Source of the DNA: Rhodococcus opacus B4
GTDB lineage: Bacteria; Actinomycetota; Actinomycetes; Mycobacteriales; Mycobacteriaceae
Reading direction: 5' to 3'
DNA: 64,000 nt
Assembly (NCBI RefSeq): GCF_000010805.1
Contig: NC_012522.1
Coordinates: 7,626,001 to 7,690,000 of the forward strand
Position 1 is the stretch's first letter; each line of letters opens with the position of its first letter. Made by a program: the position numbers and the translations under genes. Of this stretch, positions 19,897 through 29,225 are shown piece by piece. The notes under the pieces were generated by a model that saw only the letters and a program-made list of their open reading frames with translations, made no database searches and was not told the DNA's origin.

Positions 19897-21135
19897 GTGA
19901 CCTCACGTGATGATGCGGTATCGGAGGGTGCAGCCCGGAAGGAGTCGCCCGCGAAGGCCGCTCCCGAAGGTGTGAAGAACGGGGGTGCGGCCAACGGATC
20001 GGGTCCCCAGAACGCCACCGCGCCGAAGGCACCCTCACAGACCGCAGGAACGCCGACGTCGGTCGCACCCAGTCTCGCTGCCGACGTCCAGACGCTGGAA
20101 CGCGCGATCTACGAGGTCAAGCGCGTGATCGTCGGGCAGGACCGGCTGGTGGAGCGGATCCTCGTCGGTCTGCTCGCGAAGGGACACGTGCTGCTCGAGG
20201 GTGTCCCGGGTGTGGCGAAGACCCTGGCCGTCGAGACGTTCGCGAAGGTGGTCGGCGGGTCGTTCTCGCGTGTCCAGTTCACGCCGGACCTGGTGCCCAC
20301 CGACCTGATCGGTACGCGCATCTACCGGCAGGGGCGGGAGGAGTTCGACACCGAACTCGGCCCGGTCGTCGCGAACTTCGTGCTCGCCGACGAGATCAAC
20401 CGCGCGCCGGCGAAGGTGCAGTCGGCACTGCTCGAGGTGATGGCCGAGCGGCACGTCTCGATCGGCGGCAAGCGGTACCACATGCCCGACCCGTTCCTGG
20501 TGATGGCGACGCAGAACCCGATCGAGAACGAGGGTGTGTATCCGCTGCCGGAGGCGCAGCGCGACCGCTTCCTGTTCAAGATTCTCGTCGACTACCCGAC
20601 GGTGGAGGAAGAGCGCGAGATCGTCTACCGGATGGGCGTCGACGCGCCGGAACCGCACCAGATCCTCGACCCCGAGGAACTGGTCCGGCTGCAGAAGGTC
20701 GCGAGCGGTGTGTTCGTGCACCATGCGCTCGTCGACTACGTGGTGCGGGTCATCGCGGCCACCCGCACGCCGGCGGAGTTCGGTCTCCCCGACGTCGACG
20801 GCTGGATCGCGTACGGCGCGTCTCCGCGTGCGACGCTGGGCATCATTTCGTCGGCGCGGGCGCTGGCGTTGCTGCGGGGGCGTGACTACGTGGTGCCGCA
20901 GGACGTGCTCGAGGTGATCCCGGACGTGCTGCGGCACCGTCTCGTGCTGTCCTACGACGCGCTCGCCGACGAGGTGAGCCCGGACGACGTGATCTCCCGT
21001 GTGCTGCAGACGGTGGGTCTGCCGCAGATCGCGGCACAGCCGACGGCGGTCCCGGCCGCTCCCGCCGGTCACAACGGACCGCCCGTCCCGTCCACGTCGG
21101 TGCCCGGACCGACGGCGATGAGCCAGCCACGGTGA
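19897..21135 (+). CDS. moxR: MoxR-family AAA+ ATPase
   Basis: 412 residues from the GTG at 19897, chosen over a TTG 54 bases upstream because the MTS-like start matches MoxR1 (Rv1479). A 65-residue Ala/Pro/Gly disordered leader is followed by the AAA+ core: Walker A GVPGVAKT, Walker B VLADEINR, sensor MATQNPIE and the C-terminal lid. MoxR ATPases act as chaperones for partner VWA proteins; the next two genes (DUF58 and VWA) are the usual partners. The GTGA overlap with the DUF58 gene shows tight coupling. Confidence 0.94.
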   Translation: MTSRDDAVSEGAARKESPAKAAPEGVKNGGAANGSGPQNATAPKAPSQTAGTPTSVAPSLAADVQTLERAIYEVKRVIVGQDRLVERILVGLLAKGHVLLEGVPGVAKTLAVETFAKVVGGSFSRVQFTPDLVPTDLIGTRIYRQGREEFDTELGPVVANFVLADEINRAPAKVQSALLEVMAERHVSIGGKRYHMPDPFLVMATQNPIENEGVYPLPEAQRDRFLFKILVDYPTVEEEREIVYRMGVDAPEPHQILDPEELVRLQKVASGVFVHHALVDYVVRVIAATRTPAEFGLPDVDGWIAYGASPRATLGIISSARALALLRGRDYVVPQDVLEVIPDVLRHRLVLSYDALADEVSPDDVISRVLQTVGLPQIAAQPTAVPAAPAGHNGPPVPSTSVPGPTAMSQPR

Positions 21136-22106
21136 GTGCGCGTACCGCCGGTGCGCAGAGTTCCGGCCCGCCGCCGTCGTTTCGCTCCGGCGAACTCCGT
21201 GATCCCAAACTGTCCGCCGCGCTGCGGACGCTGGAACTGACCGTCCGTCGTCGCCTCGACGGTGTCCTGCACGGCGACCATATGGGCCTGATCCCGGGAC
21301 CGGGCTCGGAGCCGGGTGATGCGCGCGAGTACCAGCCGGGTGACGACGTCCGTCAGATGGACTGGTCGGTGACCGCCCGGACGACGCATCCGCACGTCCG
21401 GCAGTCGGTCGCGGACCGGGAGCTGGAGACGTGGCTCGTCGTCGATCTGTCGTCGAGCCTGGACTTCGGCACCGCCGGGTGCGAGAAGCGGGACCTGGTG
21501 GTGGCCGCGGCCGCCGCCGTCACGCACCTGACCAGCGGCGGCGGCAACCGGATCGGGGCGATCGTCTCGACCGGCGCCCAGACCATCCGGATCCCGGCCC
21601 GCGGGGGCCGGATCCACGCGCAGGCGATGCTGCGTCGGATCGCGACCACCCCGCACGCCCCGGACGGGGTGCGGGGCGACCTGCAGGGGGCGGTGGAGTC
21701 GTTGCGCCGGCCGCAGCGCCGCCGCGGCCTGGCCGTCGTCATCAGCGACTTTCTGGGGCCGATCGACTGGGAGCGGTCGCTGCGGGCCATCTCGGGCCGC
21801 CACGACGTACTCGGTGTCGAGGTGCTCGACCCGCGAGATCTGGAATTACCCGACCTGGGGGATGTAGTGCTGCACGATCCGGAGTCCGGACGGACCCGCG
21901 AGTTCACGACCACGCCGCAATTGCGCGCCGACTTCGCGCGGGCCGCGGACGAGCACCGCCTGCAGGTGGAGCAGTCGCTGCGGCGGTGCGGTGCCCCGCT
22001 GCTCAGTCTGCGGACCGACCGGGACTGGATCTCGGATGTGGTGCGGTTCGTGTCCGCCCGGAAGCACAGTTACGGCACCGCGACGAACCAGAGGTCGTGC
22101 CGGTGA
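21132..22106 (+). CDS. DUF58 protein of the MoxR system (Rv1480-like)
   Basis: 324 residues; its start overlaps the moxR stop by four bases. It carries the DUF58 signature DDVRQMDWSVTARTTHPHVR near residue 75, followed by a VWA-like fold (ETWLVVDLSSSLDF). DUF58 proteins are thought to be clients or adaptors of MoxR. There is no membrane segment. The last bases overlap the VWA gene by four. Confidence 0.92.
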   Translation: MSARTAGAQSSGPPPSFRSGELRDPKLSAALRTLELTVRRRLDGVLHGDHMGLIPGPGSEPGDAREYQPGDDVRQMDWSVTARTTHPHVRQSVADRELETWLVVDLSSSLDFGTAGCEKRDLVVAAAAAVTHLTSGGGNRIGAIVSTGAQTIRIPARGGRIHAQAMLRRIATTPHAPDGVRGDLQGAVESLRRPQRRRGLAVVISDFLGPIDWERSLRAISGRHDVLGVEVLDPRDLELPDLGDVVLHDPESGRTREFTTTPQLRADFARAADEHRLQVEQSLRRCGAPLLSLRTDRDWISDVVRFVSARKHSYGTATNQRSCR

Positions 22107-23083
22107 GTCTTTCGCAGTTCACCTCACCGTGGTGGTTGCTGTTCCTGCTGGTCGTCGTGGCGCTGGTTGCGGGATACGTGTGGGTGCAACGGCAGCGGCA
22201 CAAGCACACCCTGCGGTTCACCAACTTCGCGTTGCTCGAAAAGGTCGCGCCGTCGCGGCCGGGCCGGGCCCGGCACATTCCGGCGCTGCTGATGGTGCTG
22301 GCGCTGGTGTTCTTCAGTGTGGCCCTGGCCGGTCCGACGGAGGACAAGCGGGTTCCGCGGAATCGGGCCACCGTGATCCTCGTCATCGACGTGTCGTTGT
22401 CGATGAAGGCCACGGACGTGGAACCGACCCGGCTGGCCGCCGCGCAGGACGCCGCGAAGTCGTTCGCCGACGGGCTCACTCCCGGCATCAATCTCGGTCT
22501 CGTCGCGTTTGCAGGCACCGCGTCGGTGCTGGTCTCGCCGACCACCAACCGGGAGGCCACGAAGGTCGCGATCGACAATCTGCAGTTGAGTGAGCGGACC
22601 GCCACCGGTGAGGCGATCTTCACGTCGCTGCAGTCGATCGACACGCTGGCCGCGGTGCTCGGCGGCAGCGATCAGGCGCCGCCCGCCCGGATCGTGCTGC
22701 TCTCGGACGGCAAGCAGACGGTCCCCGAGAATCCGGACGATCCACGCGGCGGGTTCACCGCGGCCCGCCAGGCGAAGGACAAGGACGTTCCCATCTCCAC
22801 GATCTCGTTCGGCACGAGCTACGGCAAGGTCGAGATCGAGGACGAACGCATCCCGGTGCCCGTCGACGATCCGTCACTGCGGGAGATCGCGAATCTCTCC
22901 GGCGGCAGCTTCTTCACTGCGTCGAGCCTGGAGGAACTGCGCGACGTCTACGACACCCTCGAGGAGCAGATCGGGTTCGAGACCACCCGCGGCGACGCCA
23001 GCCGCCCGTGGCTGGTGCTGGGTGTCCTCTCCGCGACGGCGGGACTGATCCTCGCGCTGGTCCTGCGTCAACGGCTGCCGTGA
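22103..23083 (+). CDS. VWA-domain membrane protein of the MoxR system (Rv1481-like)
   Basis: 326 residues from a GTG overlapping the DUF58 stop. Two N-terminal membrane segments (about 10-27 and 59-76), a VWA domain with a metal-ion site DVSLSMKA (DxSxS), and a C-terminal membrane anchor (about 303-322). This is the batA/Rv1481 type, facing the periplasm between the anchors. With RipA and MoxR it forms an envelope-maturation block conserved in mycolate producers. A longer open frame that starts inside the DUF58 gene is an artefact. Confidence 0.92.
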   Translation: MSLSQFTSPWWLLFLLVVVALVAGYVWVQRQRHKHTLRFTNFALLEKVAPSRPGRARHIPALLMVLALVFFSVALAGPTEDKRVPRNRATVILVIDVSLSMKATDVEPTRLAAAQDAAKSFADGLTPGINLGLVAFAGTASVLVSPTTNREATKVAIDNLQLSERTATGEAIFTSLQSIDTLAAVLGGSDQAPPARIVLLSDGKQTVPENPDDPRGGFTAARQAKDKDVPISTISFGTSYGKVEIEDERIPVPVDDPSLREIANLSGGSFFTASSLEELRDVYDTLEEQIGFETTRGDASRPWLVLGVLSATAGLILALVLRQRLP

Positions 23084-23146
23084 TCCGCGTTCCACCGCGG
23101 CCCCGCGCTTCTACTCCTGCACATCTGAACAGATAGGTTTATCGCC

Positions 23147-23896
23147 ATGTCTACCCCAGAAACCACCGACGCGTCGGTGAGGACGGTCTCCACTCCCCGG
23201 TCGGTGCTCGTCACCGGCGGCAACCGCGGAATCGGCCTCGCAGTCGCGCAGCGCCTCGCGGCGGACGGGCACAAGGTCGCGGTCACGCACCGCGGATCGG
23301 GTGCGCCCGAGGGCCTGTTCGGCGTCCAGTGCGACGTCACCGACACCGAGTCGATCGACCGCGCCTTCAAGGAAGTGGAAGCGCACCAGGGCCCGGTCGA
23401 GGTCCTCGTCGCGAACGCCGGCATCACCGACGACACCCTGATCATGCGGATGACCGAGGATCAGTTCACCTCCGTCGTCGACGCCAACCTGACCGGCGCG
23501 TTCCGCGTCGCGAAGCGCGCCACCCGCTCGATGCTGCGGTCGCGGTTCGGCCGGTTCGTGTTCCTCGGGTCGGTCGTCGGGCTCGCCGGCGGTCCCGGCC
23601 AGGTCAACTACGCGGCATCGAAGGCCGGTGTGGTCGGCATCGCCCGCTCGCTGACCCGCGAACTCGGTTCCCGGTCGATCACCGCGAACGTGGTGGCCCC
23701 GGGCTTCATCGACACCGACATGACCGCGGTCCTCGACGACAAGTACAAGGACATGATCACCGGCGCCGTCCCGCTGCAGCGGCAGGGCAAGCCGGAGGAG
23801 GTCGCCGCGGTGGTGAGCTTCCTGGCCTCCGACGATTCGGCCTACGTCTCCGGCGCGGTGATCCCCGTCGACGGCGGCCTCGGCATGGGCCACTAG
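23147..23896 (+). CDS. fabG1: FabG1/MabA, 3-oxoacyl-ACP reductase of mycolate FAS-II
   Basis: 249 residues. SDR features: TGGNRGIGLAVAQ nucleotide loop, NAG strand motif VANAGITDD, and the YAASKAGVVG active site (Tyr-X3-Lys). It reduces 3-ketoacyl-ACP with NADPH in the elongation cycle that makes meromycolate. inhA follows 46 bases later, the same pair as mabA-inhA in mycobacteria. The promoter region 23084-23146 has a TAGGTT/TTTAT box close to the ATG. Confidence 0.96.
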   Translation: MSTPETTDASVRTVSTPRSVLVTGGNRGIGLAVAQRLAADGHKVAVTHRGSGAPEGLFGVQCDVTDTESIDRAFKEVEAHQGPVEVLVANAGITDDTLIMRMTEDQFTSVVDANLTGAFRVAKRATRSMLRSRFGRFVFLGSVVGLAGGPGQVNYAASKAGVVGIARSLTRELGSRSITANVVAPGFIDTDMTAVLDDKYKDMITGAVPLQRQGKPEEVAAVVSFLASDDSAYVSGAVIPVDGGLGMGH

Positions 23897-23942
23897 AGCT
23901 CCCACACCACTTCCCGGACTTTTCTTCACAGGAGGACACCTC

Positions 23943-24740
23943 ATGGGCGGATTGCTCGAAGGTAAGACCATTCTCGTCACCGGCATCATCACGGACGCGT
24001 CCATCGCGTTCCACGTCGCCAAGGTCGCCCAGGAACAGGGCGCCAAGGTGATTATCACCGGATTCGACCGGCTCCGGCTGATCGACCGGATCGCGCAGCG
24101 GCTGCCGCAGCCGGTGCCGCCGGCGCTCGAACTCGACGTGCAGAACCCCGAGCACCTCGCGAGCCTCGCCGACCGCATCCGGGAGATCGCGCCGGAGGGC
24201 GTCGACGGCGTCGTGCACTCCATCGCGTTCGCGCCGCGGTCCTGCCTGGGCAGCCCGTTCTTCGACGCACCGTGGTCCGACGTCGGGGTGGCCTTCGAGG
24301 TGTCGGCCTACTCGTACGCGTCGCTGTCGAAGGCGCTGCTGCCGGTGCTGAACGACAACGCGTCGATCGTCGGCATGGACTTCGACCCGGCGCGGGCGGT
24401 GCCGTTCTACAACTGGATGGGGGTCGCCAAGGCCACCCTCGAGTCGGTGAACCGGTATGTCGCCAAGGAAGTCGGCGAACGCGGTATCCGCTCCAACCTC
24501 GTCGCGGCGGGCCCGATCAAGACCCTCGCCGCCAAGGCGATCGCCGGTACCGCCACCGACGACGCCAAGCAGATGAACGAGCTCAACACGGCGTGGGACG
24601 AGCGCGCGCCCATCGGCTGGAACGTCGACGACCCGGAGCCGGTCGCAAAGACCGTGTGCACCGTGCTGTCCGACTGGCTGCCCGGCACCACCGCGTCGAT
24701 CATCTACGTCGACGGTGGCGCGCACGCGATGGCGGGCTAG
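23943..24740 (+). CDS. inhA: InhA, NADH-dependent enoyl-ACP reductase
   Basis: 265 residues; the AGGAGGA ribosome site is strong. Catalytic Tyr156 and Lys163 lie in FYNWMGVAKA, matching Tyr158/Lys165 of tuberculosis InhA. The isoniazid-contact serine is kept (Ser93 in VHSIAFAP), but the neighbours differ from GFMP to AFAP, so the NADH pocket rim is altered. It performs the last step of each FAS-II cycle. It lies between fabG1 and hemH as in mycobacteria. Confidence 0.96.
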   Translation: MGGLLEGKTILVTGIITDASIAFHVAKVAQEQGAKVIITGFDRLRLIDRIAQRLPQPVPPALELDVQNPEHLASLADRIREIAPEGVDGVVHSIAFAPRSCLGSPFFDAPWSDVGVAFEVSAYSYASLSKALLPVLNDNASIVGMDFDPARAVPFYNWMGVAKATLESVNRYVAKEVGERGIRSNLVAAGPIKTLAAKAIAGTATDDAKQMNELNTAWDERAPIGWNVDDPEPVAKTVCTVLSDWLPGTTASIIYVDGGAHAMAG

Positions 24741-24790
24741 GACACCACCCGGGGAGTGCGCCCCGAACGGCAGCACGGAAGATGGGGATC

Positions 24791-25891
24791 ATGATCGCTG
24801 GAAATTCGACGGACGGTTCCGGTTCCCGCTTCGACGCCCTTCTCGTGTTGTCGTTCGGGGGTCCGGAGAAGCCCGAGGACGTGCGCCCGTTCCTGGAGAA
24901 CGTCACCCGGGGCCGGGGGGTGCCGCCCGAGCGTCTGGACGCGGTCGCCGAGCACTACCTGCATTTCGGGGGTGTGTCGCCGATCAACGCCCTCAACCGC
25001 GACATCATCTCGCGCGTCGAGTCCGAATTGGCAAGTGCCGGAATCGATCTGCCCGTCTACTTCGGAAACCGGAACTGGCATCCGATGGTCGAGGACACGG
25101 TCGCCCGGATGGGCGCGGACGGGGTGCGCTCGGCCCTGGTGTTCCCGACGTCGGCATGGGGCGGGTACTCGGGGTGCCGGCAGTACCACGAGGACGTCGC
25201 CCGGGCGCGGGCCGCGGCCGGGGACGGGGCGCCGCACCTGCTGAAGCTGCGGCAGTACTACGACCACCCGCTGCTGATCGGGGCGTTCGCCGACGCCGTC
25301 CGCGCGGCCGCGACGCAGCTCCCCGCCGAGCACCGGGCCGACGCGCGGCTCGTGTTCACCGCCCACTCCGTGCCCGTCTCCGCGGACGTCAACGCCGGAC
25401 CGCCGGAGGCGGGCGGCCGCCTCTACAGCCGGCAGGTGGCCGAGGCCGCCGCGCTCACCGCCCGCGCTGCCGGCTTCGACGACTTCGATCTGGTGTGGCA
25501 GTCCCGGTCCGGGCCGCCCCAGGTGCCCTGGCTCGAACCGGACATCTGCGACCATCTCGACGTCCTCGCCGGCGACGGGGTACGCGCGGTGATCGTGTGC
25601 CCGGTGGGATTCGTCTCCGATCACCTCGAGGTGGTGTGGGACCTGGACACCGAGGCCCGGGACCGGGCCGCCGAACTGGGCATCGACTTCGTGCGGGCGG
25701 CCACACCCGGCACGGATCGGCGTTTCGCGGAACTCGTCGTCGCACTCGTCACCGAGCAGCTGACCGGCGCGTCCGCCGCGCGGCTCGGATCCGAGCCGCT
25801 GCTCGGCTCCACCCTGGACGGCGAGTCCTGCGCGGTCGACTGCTGCAAGGCCGTCGTCAGGCCGTCAGGCCGTCCCGCGCACACGCATTGA
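24791..25891 (+). CDS. hemH: Ferrochelatase (coproporphyrin type), HemH/CpfC
   Basis: 366 residues from the ATG at 24791; an in-frame ATG nine bases earlier is possible. The family core is clear: LLVLSFGGPEKPEDVRPFL, VYFGNRNWHP, FPTSAWGGYSGCRQY, FTAHSVP and a final CPVGFVSDHLEVVWDLD. Cys in YSGCRQY and the C-terminal CAVDCC cluster are consistent with the [2Fe-2S] cluster known in actinobacterial ferrochelatases. It inserts iron into coproporphyrin III. Its 3' end overlaps the convergent gene by 35 bases. Confidence 0.94.
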   Translation: MIAGNSTDGSGSRFDALLVLSFGGPEKPEDVRPFLENVTRGRGVPPERLDAVAEHYLHFGGVSPINALNRDIISRVESELASAGIDLPVYFGNRNWHPMVEDTVARMGADGVRSALVFPTSAWGGYSGCRQYHEDVARARAAAGDGAPHLLKLRQYYDHPLLIGAFADAVRAAATQLPAEHRADARLVFTAHSVPVSADVNAGPPEAGGRLYSRQVAEAAALTARAAGFDDFDLVWQSRSGPPQVPWLEPDICDHLDVLAGDGVRAVIVCPVGFVSDHLEVVWDLDTEARDRAAELGIDFVRAATPGTDRRFAELVVALVTEQLTGASAARLGSEPLLGSTLDGESCAVDCCKAVVRPSGRPAHTH

Positions 25892-26666
25892 CGGCGGCGG
25901 CGCGCGCCGACCGCACCGCCGACCGGAGGGGCCGCAGCAGGTCCTCGAGGGTGGCCGCGCCCGACGCGGACACCGTGCGGGCGGGGGCCATCTGCTCGGC
26001 GACGGTGAGGATCGCGGCCACCTGATCGGCCGAGTCCAGGATCCGCAGCGCCCGCGGCGCGATCGTCGTCGGGTACCGGTGCCGCGCGGACTTCGCCAGC
26101 GCATCGGCGATCAGCGCGCGCGGATCGGCGCCGAACCCGGAGTCGAGCATGTGCAGGGCCTCGAGCGCGGCCGCGGCGTCGCGGACCGCCTCCCGCATCG
26201 TGAACTCGGCCTCGCCCAGACCGGTGTGGTGGGCGTCGAGGGGGAGCCGTTCGATCGTCGACACCGTCCACCGCAGCACGTCGGGACCCTCGACGTGCGG
26301 GACGAGGCCCGTCCCGGACCGGCCGGGCGGCCCGACGAGGACCCCCTCGCCGGCGTCGATGGCGGCAGACGCGAACTCGGTGCCCGCGGGCAGCCCGCGC
26401 ACGTCGCCCGGCCCGGGCAGGACCAGCCGGATCTCGGTCTCGGGTTGCGACACGGAACGGCGCATCGTCTGCAGCAGCGCCGTCACCCCGGCGTCCTGCG
26501 GGTGGGGCCACGGCAGCCCGGTGCGGCCGGCCGTGGCCTCGTCCTCGGCGCAGGCGAGGTGCATCGGCGCCCATGCGTGGAGGGCGTCGATGACGTCGTC
26601 GGGTGCACTGTTCCCGGCGAGCCAGGAACTGGCCCACACGGTGAGAGTGGCGCTGGGTGAAGTCAC
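25857..26666 (-). CDS. Rv1486c-like conserved protein
   Basis: 269 residues from a GTG at 26666. Acidic, Ala-rich, without membrane segments or a known motif. It keeps the position of Rv1486c in mycobacteria, convergent to hemH, with a 35-base overlap of the coding ends. The longer upstream frame (to 26882) crosses the start of the divergent DUF3097 gene and was trimmed. Function unknown. Confidence 0.75.
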   Translation of the reverse strand: MTSPSATLTVWASSWLAGNSAPDDVIDALHAWAPMHLACAEDEATAGRTGLPWPHPQDAGVTALLQTMRRSVSQPETEIRLVLPGPGDVRGLPAGTEFASAAIDAGEGVLVGPPGRSGTGLVPHVEGPDVLRWTVSTIERLPLDAHHTGLGEAEFTMREAVRDAAAALEALHMLDSGFGADPRALIADALAKSARHRYPTTIAPRALRILDSADQVAAILTVAEQMAPARTVSASGAATLEDLLRPLRSAVRSARAAAVNACARDGLTA

Positions 26667-26733
26667 GATAAACGAGCATATGTCGGCGTGGCGGCGTGTG
26701 TGTAACGGCGCCGCTGGCATAGCGTCAGCGCCC

Positions 26734-27573
26734 GTGAGCGGAGGCGACAGATACGGCGACATCTTTTCCGGACACCCACGCGCGAGGAAGCCGGCGACGC
26801 CGACGGTCCCGGCCGAGCGGGACCTCGTCGTCGAGGACGCGGGCACCGGGTTCTGCGGGGCGGTGGTGGGGTTCGAACGCACCTACGACGGCGAGTTCGT
26901 CCGGCTCGAGGACGGGGCGCGGCGCACCCGGCTGTTCGCGATGCGGGAGGCGGCGTTCCTGATCGACGGAAAACCGGTCACCCTGGTGCGCCCCGCGGTC
27001 GAGCCCGCCGGTCCGGCGGCCACCCGGTCGGCGTCGGGGTCGACGAAGGTGGAGGGACTGCGCGCCCGGACGGCGCTGCCCAGCCGGATCTGGGTGGAGG
27101 GCGTGCACGACGCCGCCCTGGTGGAGCGGGTGTGGGGGCACGACCTGCGCGTCGAGGGGGTCGTCGTCGAGCACCTGGAGGGTCTCGACAACCTCGGGGA
27201 GCGGCTCGCCGAGTTCCGCCCCGGACCGGGCCGGCGGGTCGGTGTGCTCGTCGATCACCTCGTGACCGGGTCCAAGGAAACCCAGCTGACGCAGGGGCTC
27301 GGGCCGAACGTGCTCGTCACGGGGCACCCGTTCATCGACGTGTGGGAAGCGGTCCGCCCGTCGGCGGTGGGCATCGAGGCGTGGCCGAAGATTCCGCGCG
27401 GTGAGGACTGGAAGACCGGGGTGTGCCGCGAGTTGGGCTGGGGGACACCGCGCGACGGGTGGCGCCGGGTGTACTCGGCCGTCGACACGTTCCGCGACCT
27501 GGAGGCGCCGCTGATCGGGGCGGTCGAACAGCTGGTCGACTTCGTCACCGTCGGTTCCGGAGATTCTGGTTAG
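26734..27573 (+). CDS. DUF3097 protein
   Basis: 279 residues from a GTG. Actinobacterial DUF3097 features: DLVVEDAGTGFCGAVVGFE near the start, RLEDRHGR-like variant RLEDGARRTRLF, then RIWVEGVHDAALVERVWG and the central TGHPFIDVWEAVRP. The middle resembles a Toprim-like acidic cluster (WVEGVHDA). There is no membrane segment. It is divergent from the Rv1486c-like gene and 8 bases ahead of nfeD. Role unknown. Confidence 0.82.
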   Translation: MSGGDRYGDIFSGHPRARKPATPTVPAERDLVVEDAGTGFCGAVVGFERTYDGEFVRLEDGARRTRLFAMREAAFLIDGKPVTLVRPAVEPAGPAATRSASGSTKVEGLRARTALPSRIWVEGVHDAALVERVWGHDLRVEGVVVEHLEGLDNLGERLAEFRPGPGRRVGVLVDHLVTGSKETQLTQGLGPNVLVTGHPFIDVWEAVRPSAVGIEAWPKIPRGEDWKTGVCRELGWGTPRDGWRRVYSAVDTFRDLEAPLIGAVEQLVDFVTVGSGDSG

Positions 27574-27581
27574 ATGGTGTT

Positions 27582-28013
27582 GTGGCTGCATTGATTTGGC
27601 TGGTAGCGGGGGTGCTGCTCGCCGCCGCGGAAGCGTTGACGGGGGACTTCTTCCTCCTCATGCTGGCGGGTGGTGCGCTGGCCACGGCCGGGGTCACCGC
27701 GATCACCGACTTCCCGGTCTGGGTCGACGCGGTGATCTTCGGGGTCCTGTCCCTCGCGCTGATCCTCGGGGTGCGCCCGGTGTTGTTGCGCAAGTTCGAG
27801 ACACCGCCGCCGACCCCGACCGGGATCGAGGCGCTCACCGGCAAGCAGGCCCTGGTGCTCGAGGAGGTCGCCGAGCACGCCGGGCAGATCAAACTCGGTG
27901 GCGACGTGTGGACGGCCCGCCCGCTCGACAGCACGGAAGTGTATCCACCGGGAACGACCGTGACGGTAATGCAAATTGACGGCGCGACCGCCGTCGTATG
28001 GAGGGGACCGTAG
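27582..28013 (+). CDS. NfeD-like membrane protein
   Basis: 143 residues from a GTG. Two to three membrane segments occupy residues 1-75 and the C-terminal 65 residues form a small OB-fold typical of short NfeD (TGKQALVLEEVAEHAGQIKL, then VWTARPL). NfeD proteins work with SPFH/stomatin proteins in membrane domain organisation; the SPFH gene starts on the very next base. The tuberculosis counterpart is Rv1487. Confidence 0.88.
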   Translation: MAALIWLVAGVLLAAAEALTGDFFLLMLAGGALATAGVTAITDFPVWVDAVIFGVLSLALILGVRPVLLRKFETPPPTPTGIEALTGKQALVLEEVAEHAGQIKLGGDVWTARPLDSTEVYPPGTTVTVMQIDGATAVVWRGP

Positions 28014-29216
28014 ATGGCAGCACTCATCGTGTTGATCGTGCTCGTGTTGTTCGTTGCGCTGGTGGTGGCCAAATCGGTGGCGCTGGTGCCGCAGGCCGAG
28101 GCCGCGGTAATCGAGCGACTCGGCCGGTACTCGCGGACCGTGTCGGGTCAGCTGACGTTCCTGATCCCGTTCGCGGACCGCATCCGGGCCAAGGTGGATC
28201 TGCGCGAACGGGTGGTGTCGTTCCCGCCGCAGCCGGTGATCACCCAGGACAACCTGACGCTGAACATCGACACCGTGGTGTATTTCCAGGTCACCAACCC
28301 GCAGGCCGCGGTGTACGAGATCAGCAACTACATCGTCGGTGTCGAGCAGTTGACCACCACCACGCTGCGCAACGTCGTCGGCGGCATGACGCTGGAGGAG
28401 ACGCTCACCTCGCGTGACTCCATCAACGGGCAGCTGCGTGGGGTGCTGGACGAGGCCACCGGCCGGTGGGGGCTGCGTGTCGCCCGCGTCGAACTCAAGA
28501 GCATCGATCCGCCGCCGTCGATTCAGGAGTCGATGGAGAAGCAGATGAAGGCGGACCGCGAGAAGCGGGCCACCATCCTCACCGCCGAGGGCCACCGGGA
28601 GTCCGCCATCAAGACGGCGGAGGGCGACAAGCAGTCCCGCATCCTCGCCGCGGAGGGCGCGAAACAGGCGTCGATCCTCACCGCAGAGGGCGAACGGCAG
28701 TCCCGGATCCTGCGGGCACAGGGCGACCGGGCCGCCAAGTACCTGCAGGCGCAGGGTCAGGCGAAGGCGATCGAAAAGGTGTTCGCCGCAATCAAGTCCG
28801 GCAAACCCACCCCCGAACTCCTCGCCTACCAGTACCTGCAGACGTTGCCGCAGATGGCGCAGGGCGACGCGAACAAGGTGTGGCTGGTGCCCAGCGACTT
28901 CGGTGACGCCCTCAAGGGTTTCGCGAAGACACTCGGCGCGCAGGGGCAGGACGGGGTGTTCCGGTACGAGCCGTCCACCGCGGAAGAGGATCTGCCCAAG
29001 CCCGAGGACGATTCGGACGAGGTCGCCGACTGGTTCGAGACCAAGTCCGACCCGGCCATCGCGCAGGCCGTCCGCGCCGCGGAGGTCGAGGCACGGCAGC
29101 CCGTCGACGGTCCGGGGCCGCTCACGAAGCCCGGCGGCGCCGACGAGCACGCGCCCCTGTACCCGGGGGGAGCGCCCGGACAGTTGCCGCCGCCGGTGCC
29201 CCCGCACGGCGGCTGA
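28014..29216 (+). CDS. SPFH/band 7 protein (stomatin-like)
   Basis: 400 residues. One N-terminal membrane segment (2-20), the SPFH domain (about 25-190: AAVIERLGRYSRTVSGQLTF, VVYFQVTNPQAAVYEI), a heptad-rich coiled coil (about 175-250) with Glu/Ala/Lys repeats, and a Pro/Gly-rich tail. It probably forms oligomers that organise membrane microdomains with NfeD. Orthologue of Rv1488. It is the last conserved gene before the biosynthetic island. Confidence 0.92.
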   Translation: MAALIVLIVLVLFVALVVAKSVALVPQAEAAVIERLGRYSRTVSGQLTFLIPFADRIRAKVDLRERVVSFPPQPVITQDNLTLNIDTVVYFQVTNPQAAVYEISNYIVGVEQLTTTTLRNVVGGMTLEETLTSRDSINGQLRGVLDEATGRWGLRVARVELKSIDPPPSIQESMEKQMKADREKRATILTAEGHRESAIKTAEGDKQSRILAAEGAKQASILTAEGERQSRILRAQGDRAAKYLQAQGQAKAIEKVFAAIKSGKPTPELLAYQYLQTLPQMAQGDANKVWLVPSDFGDALKGFAKTLGAQGQDGVFRYEPSTAEEDLPKPEDDSDEVADWFETKSDPAIAQAVRAAEVEARQPVDGPGPLTKPGGADEHAPLYPGGAPGQLPPPVPPHGG

Positions 29217-29225
29217 CGGCACCGT

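Noticed and set aside
21431..23083. 550-residue extension of the VWA protein
   Set aside because: The first 224 codons are an out-of-frame reading of the DUF58 gene; the true start overlaps the DUF58 stop at 22103.
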